Notes under the pieces: generated by a model
Database searches by the model: none
Told to the model about the DNA's origin: nothing
Seen by the model: the letters and a program-made list of their open reading frames with translations, nothing else
DNA from: Flavobacteriales bacterium
GTDB lineage: Bacteria; Bacteroidota; Bacteroidia; Flavobacteriales_F; PHOS-HE28
Assembly (NCBI GenBank): GCA_016716605.1
Contig: JADJWA010000002.1
Span: 248,001 to 312,000 of the forward strand
Length of the DNA stretch: 64,000 bases
Direction: 5' to 3'
Program-made: the position numbers and the translations under genes
Part shown: positions 7,827 to 16,447 of the stretch, piece after piece
How positions within the stretch are numbered: the first letter of the stretch is position 1
Layout: each line of letters opens with the position of its first letter

Positions 7827-10800
7827 ATGTTCAAGGTGATCCGCAGCAGCGCCGGCGCAGGCAAAACGCACGCCCTGGTGAAGCACTATCTGGTGCTTTG
7901 CCTGCGCAGCGGCAATGCGTCGGCCTACCGCCAGGTGCTCGCGCTCACCTTCACCAATAAGGCCGCTTCCGAAATGCGCGACCGGGCGGTGGAGTACCTG
8001 CGCAAGCTCGCCGCACGAGACACAGGCGAGGGCCGCATGCGCGATGTAATGGATGCGCTGGTGCAGCAAGCCGGGGCCGACGAGGCCGAGATCGGGCAAC
8101 GGGCCGATGCCACCCTGCGCCACATGCTGCACCATTTCGGCGATGTGGCCATCAGCACCATCGATGCGTTCACCCGGCGCGTCGCCAGGCCCTTCGCGCG
8201 CGACCTCCGATTGGATCAGGCGCTGCGCATGACCACCGATGCCGACTGGTACCGCGACCGCGCCGTTGACGCCCTGATCGCCGAAGCCGGCATCGACCGC
8301 GAGGTGACCCGATTGCTGGTGGAGGCTTGCGACCAATTGCTCGATGACGAACAGAAATGGGATCCCGCCGTGCGCCTTAGGCTGCTGATCGGCGAACTCG
8401 ACAAGGAGCGCTCCATCGAGCCGCTCAAGGCCTTGAGCCAGCTCGATGCGCAAACGGCCGCATTGCTGCGCGCGAAGCTGCGCGATGGGATGAAGGCGTC
8501 ACAGGAGAGCATCCGCGCAGCGGGCAGTAGTGCGGTTGCCGTGCTCGATGGCGTGGGTGTGCCGGACGATGCGTGGGCCCAAGGCGTCAAGGGCATCCCC
8601 ACCTACCTGAGGAGGATCGCCGCCTTCGACGGCACGTGGGTCAAGGAGGGCAAGCTCGCGCTGAAGGCCATTGAGAAGGATCAATTGCACAGCAACAAGG
8701 CCGATGCCGAGGCGAAGGCGCGGATCGCGGCGTCCGCGCACGACCTGCGCGAGCGGTTCGCTTCGGCGCATGAGGCCCTGGTCACGGCCCAGCGGCGCTA
8801 CTTCCTGCTGCGTGCCATGCGACGTGAGCTGCCCACCGCCTTCGCCCTGCACGAGCTGAACCGCCATTTGGAGCAGATCAAGCACGACGATGGCGTGGCC
8901 TTCTTCAGCGACCTCACCCGGCGCGTGGCTGAGGTGGTCCGCAACGAGCCTGCGCCCTGGATCCTGGAGCGCGTGGGCGAACGCTACCTCCACTTCCTGC
9001 TCGATGAGTTCCAGGACACGAGCCTGCTGCAGTGGCAATGCCTGCTGCCGCTCATCGACAACGCCCTCGCCAAAGGCGGAAGCGCCTTCATCGTGGGCGA
9101 TGCGAAGCAGGCCATCTACCGCTGGCGCAATGGCGAGGCACAGCTGCTCACCGATTTCCCGCAGCTTCATGCCAGCAGCCACAGCGAACATGACCGCGGA
9201 TACGAAGCATCCCTCCGCCGCCATTACGTGGAAGGCGAGCGCCTGGTGACCAACCGGCGCTCGGCGCGCGCGATCATCGAGTTCAACAATTCGCTCTTCG
9301 ATGCGCTCCCAGCCATGCTGCCGGAGCACCTGCGCAAGGCGTACGACCAGCAGCGACAACAAGCGCAGGGCGATGCACAAGGGCTGGTGCGCATCCGGGT
9401 GCTGCCGGCCGACCTGAAAGGAGCCGATGCCCTGGAGGCCCAGGAGCGATTCCTGCTGGAATCGGCGCAGGCCGCGCTCTCCGACGGGTTCAAGCCAGGT
9501 GACATCGCGGTGCTGGTGCGCGGCGGAACCATGGGCAAGCGCTGCGTGGAATGGCTGAAGCACGCCGGGCACGCGGTGAGCTCACCCGATGGCGGCAAGC
9601 TCATCAGCAGCGACGGCGCCCAAGCGATCATCGACCTGCTGCGCGTGATCCATGCCCGCGATGAATGCGCCGCCGCACGCGCATTGCAGCGCATGCATCG
9701 ATTGCAGGCACCCGCCGGCGCCCAGCAGGTGAACCCGTTCCCCGTTTCGCGGAAGGGCATCGTCATGGAGCGGATCGACGCCTGGCTGCGCGAACACGGG
9801 CGCCCCACCCTGCGCACCACCATCACGGCGCTCCTGGAGCGATTGGCCTTCGCCCTCGGCCTCGATCCCGCGCTCGATGGGCAGCTGCTGGCCCTGCTCG
9901 ATGAGGCGCACGGCTTCGGCCTGGAGCACGGGCAGGACATCGCGGCCTTCGTCGAGCATTGGGACCGCAAAGGCGGTGAGCGCTCGGCGGACGCGGGCGC
10001 ATCGCCCGATGCCGTGCAAGTGCTCACGATACACAAGGCCAAAGGCCTCGAATTCCCGGTGGTGATCGTGCCCGCCACGCAGATGCGAAGCGGGAAGCTG
10101 AAGGGCGAACGGCTCTGGATCGATGCCCGCGAGCTGTTGCCCGAACTGCCCCTTGCCTTGATAAGTGATGGTTCCCCGATGCACGAGGCGGGTGTACCTG
10201 AACTTGTGGAAGAGGAACACCTGCGCCTGCTCGATGACATCAACCTGCTTTACGTGGCCTTCACCCGGCCCAAGCAGCGCCTATTGGCCTGCGCCCGCAC
10301 CGACAAGGCCGACCCTGTCACGAAACAGCTCATCTCATGGCTCGAGCCCCAGTTGCAAGGCGAATGGTTCACGAGTGGCAGCGCATCGCCGCCGTGGCAG
10401 GCGCAACTGGCGCCCAGCGTTGAGGTGCTGCGCGCGAGCACGTACACAACGCCGCGCGATCTTCCCTTGCGATTCGAGGCCCCCGAATCCTGGGACCTGT
10501 CCGATCCCGACCCCCTGCGCCGCTACGGGATCCTGGTGCATGACGCGCTGAGCCGCGTGGCCATCGCCGATGATCTTCCCACGGCGCTCGGCGCCATGCT
10601 GCGCGAAGGCACCATCGATCAGGCCGAACGGGAGTCGCTCCATGCGCGCCTCGAGCCCCTGCTGCTATCCGATGCACTGGCGCCCTGGTTCGCGCCCGGG
10701 CTCCGCGTCCGCAACGAGGCCAGCATCATCACCGCCAACGGCCATGCGCTTCGCCCGGATCGGATCGTGCTCGATGGCAAGGCCGCGCGCGTGCTCGACA

Positions 10801-10943
10801 TCAAGACCGGCGCCGCTTCGCCCAGCCACCACGACCAAGTGCGCGGCTACATGGAACTGCTCACCGAACTGGGCCATGCGCCGGTTGAAGGCGCCTTGCT
10901 CTACACGCGCGATGGCCGCGTTGAAATCGTTCATCCGCGATGA
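7827..10943 (+). CDS. UvrD/RecB-type helicase-nuclease (AddA/RecB-like)
   Basis: 1038-residue SF1A helicase with a C-terminal nuclease, acting in double-strand-break resection. Helicase motifs: Walker A SSAGAGKTH at the N-terminus, LTFTNKAASEMRDR (Ia), LLDEFQDTSLLQW (II), VGDAKQAIYRWRNG (III), VLTIHKAKGLEFPVV (V) and LLYVAFTRPKQRLL (VI). The C-terminal 150 residues carry a PD-(D/E)XK core, RPDRIVLDG then VLDIKTG, ending near a conserved QVRGYMELL. Such proteins normally work with an AddB/RecC-type partner, which is not in this window. The next gene (acetyltransferase) overlaps by four bases. Confidence 0.9.
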   Translation: MFKVIRSSAGAGKTHALVKHYLVLCLRSGNASAYRQVLALTFTNKAASEMRDRAVEYLRKLAARDTGEGRMRDVMDALVQQAGADEAEIGQRADATLRHMLHHFGDVAISTIDAFTRRVARPFARDLRLDQALRMTTDADWYRDRAVDALIAEAGIDREVTRLLVEACDQLLDDEQKWDPAVRLRLLIGELDKERSIEPLKALSQLDAQTAALLRAKLRDGMKASQESIRAAGSSAVAVLDGVGVPDDAWAQGVKGIPTYLRRIAAFDGTWVKEGKLALKAIEKDQLHSNKADAEAKARIAASAHDLRERFASAHEALVTAQRRYFLLRAMRRELPTAFALHELNRHLEQIKHDDGVAFFSDLTRRVAEVVRNEPAPWILERVGERYLHFLLDEFQDTSLLQWQCLLPLIDNALAKGGSAFIVGDAKQAIYRWRNGEAQLLTDFPQLHASSHSEHDRGYEASLRRHYVEGERLVTNRRSARAIIEFNNSLFDALPAMLPEHLRKAYDQQRQQAQGDAQGLVRIRVLPADLKGADALEAQERFLLESAQAALSDGFKPGDIAVLVRGGTMGKRCVEWLKHAGHAVSSPDGGKLISSDGAQAIIDLLRVIHARDECAAARALQRMHRLQAPAGAQQVNPFPVSRKGIVMERIDAWLREHGRPTLRTTITALLERLAFALGLDPALDGQLLALLDEAHGFGLEHGQDIAAFVEHWDRKGGERSADAGASPDAVQVLTIHKAKGLEFPVVIVPATQMRSGKLKGERLWIDARELLPELPLALISDGSPMHEAGVPELVEEEHLRLLDDINLLYVAFTRPKQRLLACARTDKADPVTKQLISWLEPQLQGEWFTSGSASPPWQAQLAPSVEVLRASTYTTPRDLPLRFEAPESWDLSDPDPLRRYGILVHDALSRVAIADDLPTALGAMLREGTIDQAERESLHARLEPLLLSDALAPWFAPGLRVRNEASIITANGHALRPDRIVLDGKAARVLDIKTGAASPSHHDQVRGYMELLTELGHAPVEGALLYTRDGRVEIVHPR

Positions 10944-11392
10944 GCATCGCTTTCCGCACGAAGCCCTTCGATCAGCTCAACGCCCGCGAGCTGCATGACC
11001 TGCTGAAGCTGCGCATCGACGTGTTCGTGGTGGAGCAGCATTGCCCATACCCCGAGCTCGACGGCCGCGACCTGGAGGCACTGCACCTGCTCGGCCATGC
11101 CGCCGATGGCGGGTTGATCGCCTGCGCGCGCATACTCCCTCCAAGTGACGATGGAATGCCGCGGATCGGACGCGTGGCGGTGCATGAAGCGCATCGGGCC
11201 AAAGGCATCGCGCATGCACTGATGCGATTCGCCTTGGAGGAGATCGAGCAGCGCTACGGATCGAAGCGCTCGAAGCTCTCCGCGCAATCGCACCTGCAGG
11301 CCTTCTATGCGAAGCATGGCTACAGCGCCGTGAGCGATGAGTACCTGGAGGATGGGATACCGCACGTGGACATGGAGCGGCGGGAGGGGTGA
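10940..11392 (+). CDS. elaA: ElaA-type GNAT N-acetyltransferase
   Basis: 150-residue acetyltransferase of the GNAT fold, ElaA group. Diagnostic segments are LRIDVFVVEQHCPYPELDGRD (ElaA signature near residues 27-47), IGRVAVHEAHRAKGIAHALM (acetyl-CoA loop) and SAQSHLQAFYAKHGY. The substrate is unknown. The ATG overlaps the stop of the helicase-nuclease gene (ATGA), so the two are co-transcribed, though a functional link is not obvious. A GC-rich stretch and a change in composition follow the gene. Confidence 0.9.
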   Translation: MSIAFRTKPFDQLNARELHDLLKLRIDVFVVEQHCPYPELDGRDLEALHLLGHAADGGLIACARILPPSDDGMPRIGRVAVHEAHRAKGIAHALMRFALEEIEQRYGSKRSKLSAQSHLQAFYAKHGYSAVSDEYLEDGIPHVDMERREG

Positions 11393-11583
11393 GCGCCACA
11401 CGCGCCATGCCACAATACCTCCGTGAAGGAGGTCGAATATGACCCCCCCGAAAATTTGGAGTACCGGTTTCCGGCGCACACCTTCGTTCCTCTAATACCT
11501 AGCTAAGGTGATTAGCTTGGTCTTGTCAGGATTCGGAAAAGGTTAATGTTGTTGTTCGGTGGTGGAAAAGGGGCAGTGGCTAC
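11393..11583 (+). other. Intergenic region with hairpin, tiny ORF and possible IS3-type end remnant
   Basis: 191 bases without a normal gene. A six-base stem ACCTCC/GGAGGT (11417-11433) is followed by an 18-codon ORF (ATG 11439 to TAA) whose Shine-Dalgarno-like AGGAGGT sits five bases before the ATG, unusual for this phylum. The start of that ORF, TGACCCCCCGAAAATTTGG (11440-11458), resembles terminal inverted repeats of IS3-family elements, but no partner end or transposase is nearby. A weak promoter (TTG 11523, TAATGTTG 11544-11551, 18-base spacing) may serve the next gene. Confidence 0.35.
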
Positions 11584-12159
11584 GTGCGGGTGACGGCGGA
11601 GTTGATTCGGCAATTGATTCTTGCTCACCAACGAACGCAGGGTCCCCGAAGCGGGAGACCCTGCGCAGGCTTAATAGGGAGTGGATACCTTTCGGCTAAG
11701 ACCCTGCAGAGATGGAAGAACAGCATGGTGCAGCCGATGGATACCGTACGCATGACAGACTTTATGGGCCACTTGCTGCTGGACCTGAGCACGTCGCCAT
11801 TCGGGGACACCATCCAGTGGTTCACGGACACAATTCATGCGGATTATGCGTTCATCATCACCTTGGACGACTTCGTGAAGAGCCGGACCGTCGATGACCT
11901 GATAGTACTTCGCCCAGAACCAGACTGGGACTTCACCGTATTCCCGAATCCATCACGGCAGGATGTCTTCCTTCGCTTTCATCGTGAAGAACCAAAGGAC
12001 ATCATCCTTCTTGATATGGCTGGCAGGCGCATCGCGACTCACACGAGCATCACCAGCAGCATGCTCCGATTAACCATATCTGAACTGGCCAAGGGCCCAT
12101 ACTTCATCCGGGTCACATGCGGGGACCAATCGAAGACGAAGAAACTCATCATTCATTGA
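11584..12159 (+). CDS. Protein with T9SS type A sorting domain but no signal peptide
   Basis: 191 residues from a GTG start. The C-terminal 80 residues are a typical T9SS type A sorting domain (FTVFPNPS, then IILLDMAGRRI, LAKGPYFIRV and a Lys-rich KKLIIH end). The N-terminal 110 residues have no signal peptide, which a T9SS client needs for Sec export, so the gene may have a displaced 5' end or be a decayed fusion. The middle (DLSTSPFGDTIQWF ... KSRTVDDLIVL) loosely resembles the second half of an acyl carrier protein fold, without the DSL motif; this is speculative. Base composition is lower in GC than neighbours. It is followed after three bases by another T9SS client. Confidence 0.6.
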   Translation: MRVTAELIRQLILAHQRTQGPRSGRPCAGLIGSGYLSAKTLQRWKNSMVQPMDTVRMTDFMGHLLLDLSTSPFGDTIQWFTDTIHADYAFIITLDDFVKSRTVDDLIVLRPEPDWDFTVFPNPSRQDVFLRFHREEPKDIILLDMAGRRIATHTSITSSMLRLTISELAKGPYFIRVTCGDQSKTKKLIIH

Positions 12160-12162
12160 GCC

Positions 12163-13734
12163 ATGAAAGCGCAATCCGTCTGCATCCTGTTTCTCATAAG
12201 CGCATGGCTGCGCGGACAGCCAACTTTTGAGAACATCCTCTTATCAGGCAGCTCTTACAATGCAAGCCTCAATGAGTTGAACAGCGGAAATGTTGCTGTC
12301 GCTTTGGCATACGGCCGTGGCCTCTCCCTGCTCAACCCTTCGGGCGACGTATTCTATTCCAACACATTCTGGAGTGACTCGATACTAAACATTGGCACTG
12401 TCCGGAATTGCTCGTCAAATGAGTTCATTTTCTCAACGGGGTATTGGCAAGATTCGTGCTATGCCGGTGCAGCTATGGCCGCGCCGGTTATCAATCCGGC
12501 TATAGGCAAGATGGACTCTTTGGGAAACGTATTGATGCTCCATCACTATTCGCTTAACAGCGCTTGTAACAACTACGCGGGAAATCTGGAAGTCATTAGT
12601 AACAGGAGCGAAGTCGTATGGGGAAGAGAGCAACAATTCTTCGCTTTGAGAGTCGATTCAGCCATGGCCCCGCTCTGGGCAAAGCGGTTCAGCGACCCTG
12701 GCAGCTTCCGTTTCATCAAGGAACTTCCAAGCGGCGACCTGCTCGCGGGCTTCGACATGCCCACAGCAGGCGCCTCGGTGGCACGCTTGGATGCCAGCGG
12801 CAACTTCATCTGGTGCAAGAGTTATATGCGGCCATTAGGAAGGATGCATGATGCTATCGTGGAATCGGACAGCTCCTTCGTCATCACGGGCTTCACCAGC
12901 ACCGCTCCAAGCGCGAACCTCTTCATGATGGAACTGGATGGCGAGGGCGAAGTGCAATGGTGCCGCGGCTACGGCAGCGGCGCTTATGAATGGTACACGC
13001 CACAATGGTCGCAGTTGGAGCGCACCCTCGACGGCAACTACGCGGTGCTGGCCACCTTAGGCCAAGGCGGCTTCTTCTTCCGACCTTTCCTCATGAAGAC
13101 CGATTTGAACGGCGATACGCTCTGGTCGCGCTCCATGGGCGCCGACGGATACATCTACCACACCCGTGATTTACTCGTGGCCTCCGATGGTGGATACGTC
13201 TTCAGTGGCATTGTCTGGGGTGATCTGCCCGACATGAACACCGGGCTGCCGTACATCTTCAAGACTGATTCACTCGGCCAATTCTCCTGTTTGAGCCGCT
13301 CACACACGGTCCAGCTCTACGATCTCTTCCCTACCGATAGCAGCTTCACGCTCACCTCTACCGATGGCGCCACCATGCACCAGGCTTTTGTTAGCGATAC
13401 CACTGTCGCGCCGCTCACTGTTTATGACGCCTGCGAGGTGGCCAATGCCTTCCGCCCCTACCCAGACTACAAGCGCGAGCGCCTGCGTGTGCGCCCCAAC
13501 CCGAACGATGGCCGCTTCACCATGACCGTTCCGGCGCCAATGAGCGTAAGCGCACTCACGGCCGAGCGCTACTACAGCGTGTACAACGCTCAAGGCAAAT
13601 TGCTCTTCCAGCGCCCCATGCCCCAAGGCCAAAGCACGGAGGAGATCGACCTCTCGCACTTCGGGGCGGGCACCTACGTGGTGCGTTTCACCGACAAAGA
13701 GGGAAGCTGCTACGAAAGAGTGGTGGTGGAGTAG
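12163..13734 (+). CDS. T9SS type A sorting domain protein, beta-propeller-like
   Basis: 523-residue secreted protein. A Sec signal (about residues 1-19, ending near LRGQ) is followed by about 400 residues of repeated Trp/Gly/Asp-rich strands (for example GDTLWSRSMGADGYIYHTRD, then SDGGYVFSG) of the delta-60/kelch-like type seen in many Bacteroidota surface proteins. The C-terminal 80 residues are a type A sorting domain (VRPNPNDGRFTM, YNAQGKLLFQ, GAGTYVVRF). Expected to be exported by T9SS and attached to or released from the cell surface. The 5' half is less GC-rich than the 3' half, which suggests a mosaic origin. Function unknown. Confidence 0.8.
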   Translation: MKAQSVCILFLISAWLRGQPTFENILLSGSSYNASLNELNSGNVAVALAYGRGLSLLNPSGDVFYSNTFWSDSILNIGTVRNCSSNEFIFSTGYWQDSCYAGAAMAAPVINPAIGKMDSLGNVLMLHHYSLNSACNNYAGNLEVISNRSEVVWGREQQFFALRVDSAMAPLWAKRFSDPGSFRFIKELPSGDLLAGFDMPTAGASVARLDASGNFIWCKSYMRPLGRMHDAIVESDSSFVITGFTSTAPSANLFMMELDGEGEVQWCRGYGSGAYEWYTPQWSQLERTLDGNYAVLATLGQGGFFFRPFLMKTDLNGDTLWSRSMGADGYIYHTRDLLVASDGGYVFSGIVWGDLPDMNTGLPYIFKTDSLGQFSCLSRSHTVQLYDLFPTDSSFTLTSTDGATMHQAFVSDTTVAPLTVYDACEVANAFRPYPDYKRERLRVRPNPNDGRFTMTVPAPMSVSALTAERYYSVYNAQGKLLFQRPMPQGQSTEEIDLSHFGAGTYVVRFTDKEGSCYERVVVE

Positions 13735-13816
13735 TTGCCGACTGAGGGCTTTACGCCGGCGCTTTGGCGAACGCTTCATCCGCTTGCGCTTCCTTTGCCC
13801 GCGACCGCCTCGCGCC

Positions 13817-14452
13817 ATGCCCCTCTCCTCCGCCCTGCTCGACCACGCTGTGGATCAATTGGCCACCTTGCCCGGCATCGGCCGGCGCACGGCCATGCGG
13901 CTGGCCTTGGAGCTGCTGCGCCGCGAGCCGCAGGAGGTGGCGCGCTTCACCGAGGCCATCCGCCGCATGCGCGAGGAGCTGCGCCGCTGCACCGTGTGCT
14001 GCAACATCAGCGATGAGGAGCAATGCGCCATCTGCCGCGACCCGCGCCGCGACAGCGGACTGATCTGCGTGGTGGAGGACATCCGCGATGTGATCGCGAT
14101 CGAGGCCACGCGGCAATTCAATGGCCTGTACCACGTTCTCGGCGGCGTGATCAGCCCCATGGAGGGCATCGGCCCCGACGACCTGAACACCAAGGAACTG
14201 ATCGAGCGAGCGGGCGCCGGCGCAGAAGCGTCCGGATCGCCGGTGCGCGAGGTGGTGCTCGCGCTCGGCGGCACCTTGGAGGGCGATACCACCGCCTTCT
14301 ACCTGCACAAGCGGCTCTCCGCCTTCGGCGTGCTGGTCACCACCATCGCGCGCGGCATCAGCGTGGGGTCGAACCTGGATCAGGCCGATGAGGCCACCCT
14401 CGGCCGGAGCATCGTGGACCGGAAGCCGTACGAGCAATTGATGAAGCGATGA
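13817..14452 (+). CDS. recR: Recombination mediator protein RecR
   Basis: DNA-binding clamp protein that works with RecO (and RecF) to load RecA at gaps. The 211-residue protein from ATG 13817 has the helix-hairpin-helix LPGIGRRTAMRLAL, a C4 zinc finger (CTVCCNISDEEQC..C), and a Toprim domain starting CVVEDIRDVIAIE and containing GGVISPMEGIGPDDL. The length is normal. A TTG at 13784 would extend it by 11 residues but lacks support. A box TTCCTTTG lies at 13790-13797. The stop overlaps the next ATG by four bases. Confidence 0.96.
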   Translation: MPLSSALLDHAVDQLATLPGIGRRTAMRLALELLRREPQEVARFTEAIRRMREELRRCTVCCNISDEEQCAICRDPRRDSGLICVVEDIRDVIAIEATRQFNGLYHVLGGVISPMEGIGPDDLNTKELIERAGAGAEASGSPVREVVLALGGTLEGDTTAFYLHKRLSAFGVLVTTIARGISVGSNLDQADEATLGRSIVDRKPYEQLMKR

Positions 14453-16389
14453 AGCTCAGCGTCATCATCGTCAACTACAATGTGCGGGCGTACCTGGAGC
14501 AATGCCTGCGCACGGTGTTCAAGGCGCTTGAGGGCATCGAGGGCGAAGTGTTCGTGGTGGACAACCAGAGCACGGACGGCAGCGTGGAGATGGTGCGCGG
14601 GAAATTCCCGCAGGTGAAGCTGATCGCGAACACGGAGAACGTGGGCTTCAGCCGAGCGAACAACCAGGCCATACGCGCCAGCATCGGTGAGCACGTGCTG
14701 CTGCTCAACCCCGACACCGTGGTGGGCGAGGATGTCTTCCGCAAGGTGCTAGGCTTCCTCGATGCGCACCCGAAGGCCGGCGGGCTGGGCGTGCGCATGA
14801 TCGATGGCACCGGGCAGTTCCTGCCCGAGAGCAAGCGCGGGCTGCCCACGCCGGCGGTGGCCTTCTACAAGATCATCGGCCTCACGCGCCTTTTCCCGCG
14901 CAGTCGCGTGTTCGGGCGCTACCACCTGGGCCATCTGCCGGAGCACGAGGCCGCCCCCATCGAAATCCTCTCCGGAGCGTGCATGTTCCTGCGGAAGAAG
15001 ACCCTCGACGAAGTGGGCCTGCTCGATGAGAGCTTCTTCATGTACGGTGAGGACATCGACCTGAGCTACCGCATCACCCTGGGCGGCTACGAGAACTGGT
15101 ACTACCCGGAGGCGCGCATCATCCATTACAAGGGAGAGAGCACCAAGAAGAGCAGCGTGAACTACGTGTTCGTGTTCTACAATGCCATGGCCATCTTCGC
15201 CCAGAAGCACTTCACCCGCCGCCGCACCGATGTGCTTGGCCTGCTGATCACCGGCAGCATCTACCTCAGTGCGGCCGGCGCCATCGTCATGCGCTTCCTG
15301 CGGCGCGCGCTGCTGCCCATGGCCGATGCGGCGATCGGCTTCATGCTGCTCTTCGCCTTCGCGATGGCGATGGGGAAAGCGCCCGCCTTCATGGCCAAGG
15401 TCCAGGAGTTGTGGGTCCCATTCGCGGCTTCCCTGGCCATGATCGGCCTGGTGGGCGGCTACGACCTGCCGGTGCGCTTGGTGAACGTGCTGAAGGCCAC
15501 GGCCGCGGTCTTCATCGCACTGCTTCTCTGGTTCCGGCCCTTCGGCGCGAGCAACTTCCTGGAGGAGTTCATGCAGGAGATCGAATGGTCGATCATCGGG
15601 CTCTGGACGATCACGGTGCTGGTGGCCTGCCTCGCATCGCGCCTGCTGCTGCACGCGATCGGCACCAAGCCCTTCAGCCTCCGCACGCTCGACCGCAAGC
15701 GCGTGCTCGCCATCGGTGCGCCGGATGAGCGGAAGAGAGCGCTGGCCTTGCTCTGGCAGACGCACTTCGGGCTTGGGCGACAGAAGCAGCTCGACCCGGA
15801 GGTCTCCGCCCAGGCCGATGCCGACGCCCTCATTCGCCGGAAGATCCGGAAGCACGGGATCGACGAGGTGGTGTTCTGCGCGAAGAACCTCCCGTGGGGT
15901 CGGATCATCGGGCTCATTGAGGACCTGCGATCCACGCGCGCGATGTTCAAGATCGCCCAGCCCGGCAGCGAGCACATCATCGGGCCCAACAGCGTGGAGA
16001 GCCTGCAGGACCTGGACATCATGGAGCCGCACGCCGTGAGCGGCGACGGCGCACGGCGCGCCAAGCGGCTCTTCGACGTGTGCGCAACCGTGGTGCTCCT
16101 GGCCGGCATTCCGTTCGCCTGCTGGTTCGTGAGGAACAAGGCCGGGCTCTTGCGCAACGCCTGGCACGTGCTGCTGGGGCGCAAGAGCTGGGTGGGCTAT
16201 TACCCCGGCACGGAGCGCACCCCGCGGCTGCCGGCGCTGCGCGCTGGCGTGCTCGATCCCTTGGGCGCTGCGGACCATGCCACCGCCACCATGGCCAAGC
16301 GCGCCAACATCGCGTACGCCAAGGATTACAGCGCGCTGAACGACCTTGGCTTGCTGCTGCGCGGCTTCCGGAAACTGGGCGCCGCCTAG
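14449..16389 (+). CDS. Glycosyltransferase family 2 fused to a sugar-transferase-like C-terminal region
   Basis: 646 residues. The N-terminal 280 are a GT2 rhamnosyltransferase-like catalytic domain (VIIVNYNVRAYLEQCL, VVDNQSTDGS, LLNPDTVVGEDVF, SFFMYGEDIDLSYR). Residues about 285-400 contain four to five hydrophobic helices. The last 200 residues resemble the nucleotide-binding and first part of bacterial sugar (undecaprenyl-phosphate) transferases (KRVLAIGAPDERKRA, RAKRLFDVCATVVLLAG, LLGRKSWVGYYPG), but the catalytic loop region appears shortened. Role: cell-envelope polysaccharide synthesis, likely at the inner membrane. Translationally coupled to recR by a four-base overlap. Confidence 0.85.
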   Translation: MKLSVIIVNYNVRAYLEQCLRTVFKALEGIEGEVFVVDNQSTDGSVEMVRGKFPQVKLIANTENVGFSRANNQAIRASIGEHVLLLNPDTVVGEDVFRKVLGFLDAHPKAGGLGVRMIDGTGQFLPESKRGLPTPAVAFYKIIGLTRLFPRSRVFGRYHLGHLPEHEAAPIEILSGACMFLRKKTLDEVGLLDESFFMYGEDIDLSYRITLGGYENWYYPEARIIHYKGESTKKSSVNYVFVFYNAMAIFAQKHFTRRRTDVLGLLITGSIYLSAAGAIVMRFLRRALLPMADAAIGFMLLFAFAMAMGKAPAFMAKVQELWVPFAASLAMIGLVGGYDLPVRLVNVLKATAAVFIALLLWFRPFGASNFLEEFMQEIEWSIIGLWTITVLVACLASRLLLHAIGTKPFSLRTLDRKRVLAIGAPDERKRALALLWQTHFGLGRQKQLDPEVSAQADADALIRRKIRKHGIDEVVFCAKNLPWGRIIGLIEDLRSTRAMFKIAQPGSEHIIGPNSVESLQDLDIMEPHAVSGDGARRAKRLFDVCATVVLLAGIPFACWFVRNKAGLLRNAWHVLLGRKSWVGYYPGTERTPRLPALRAGVLDPLGAADHATATMAKRANIAYAKDYSALNDLGLLLRGFRKLGAA

Positions 16390-16413
16390 TCCGTCGCGCG
16401 AAAAGCAGGTGGT

Positions 16414-16421
16414 TACATTTG
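16414..16421 (+). promoter_or_regulatory. -7 box before the E2 gene
   Basis: TACATTTG, a perfect match to TAxxTTTG, 26 bases before the ATG at 16448. No -33 TTG at the expected spacing. Confidence 0.5.
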
Positions 16422-16447
16422 GCCGCGCCCGATCGGGCATCAGTGCC

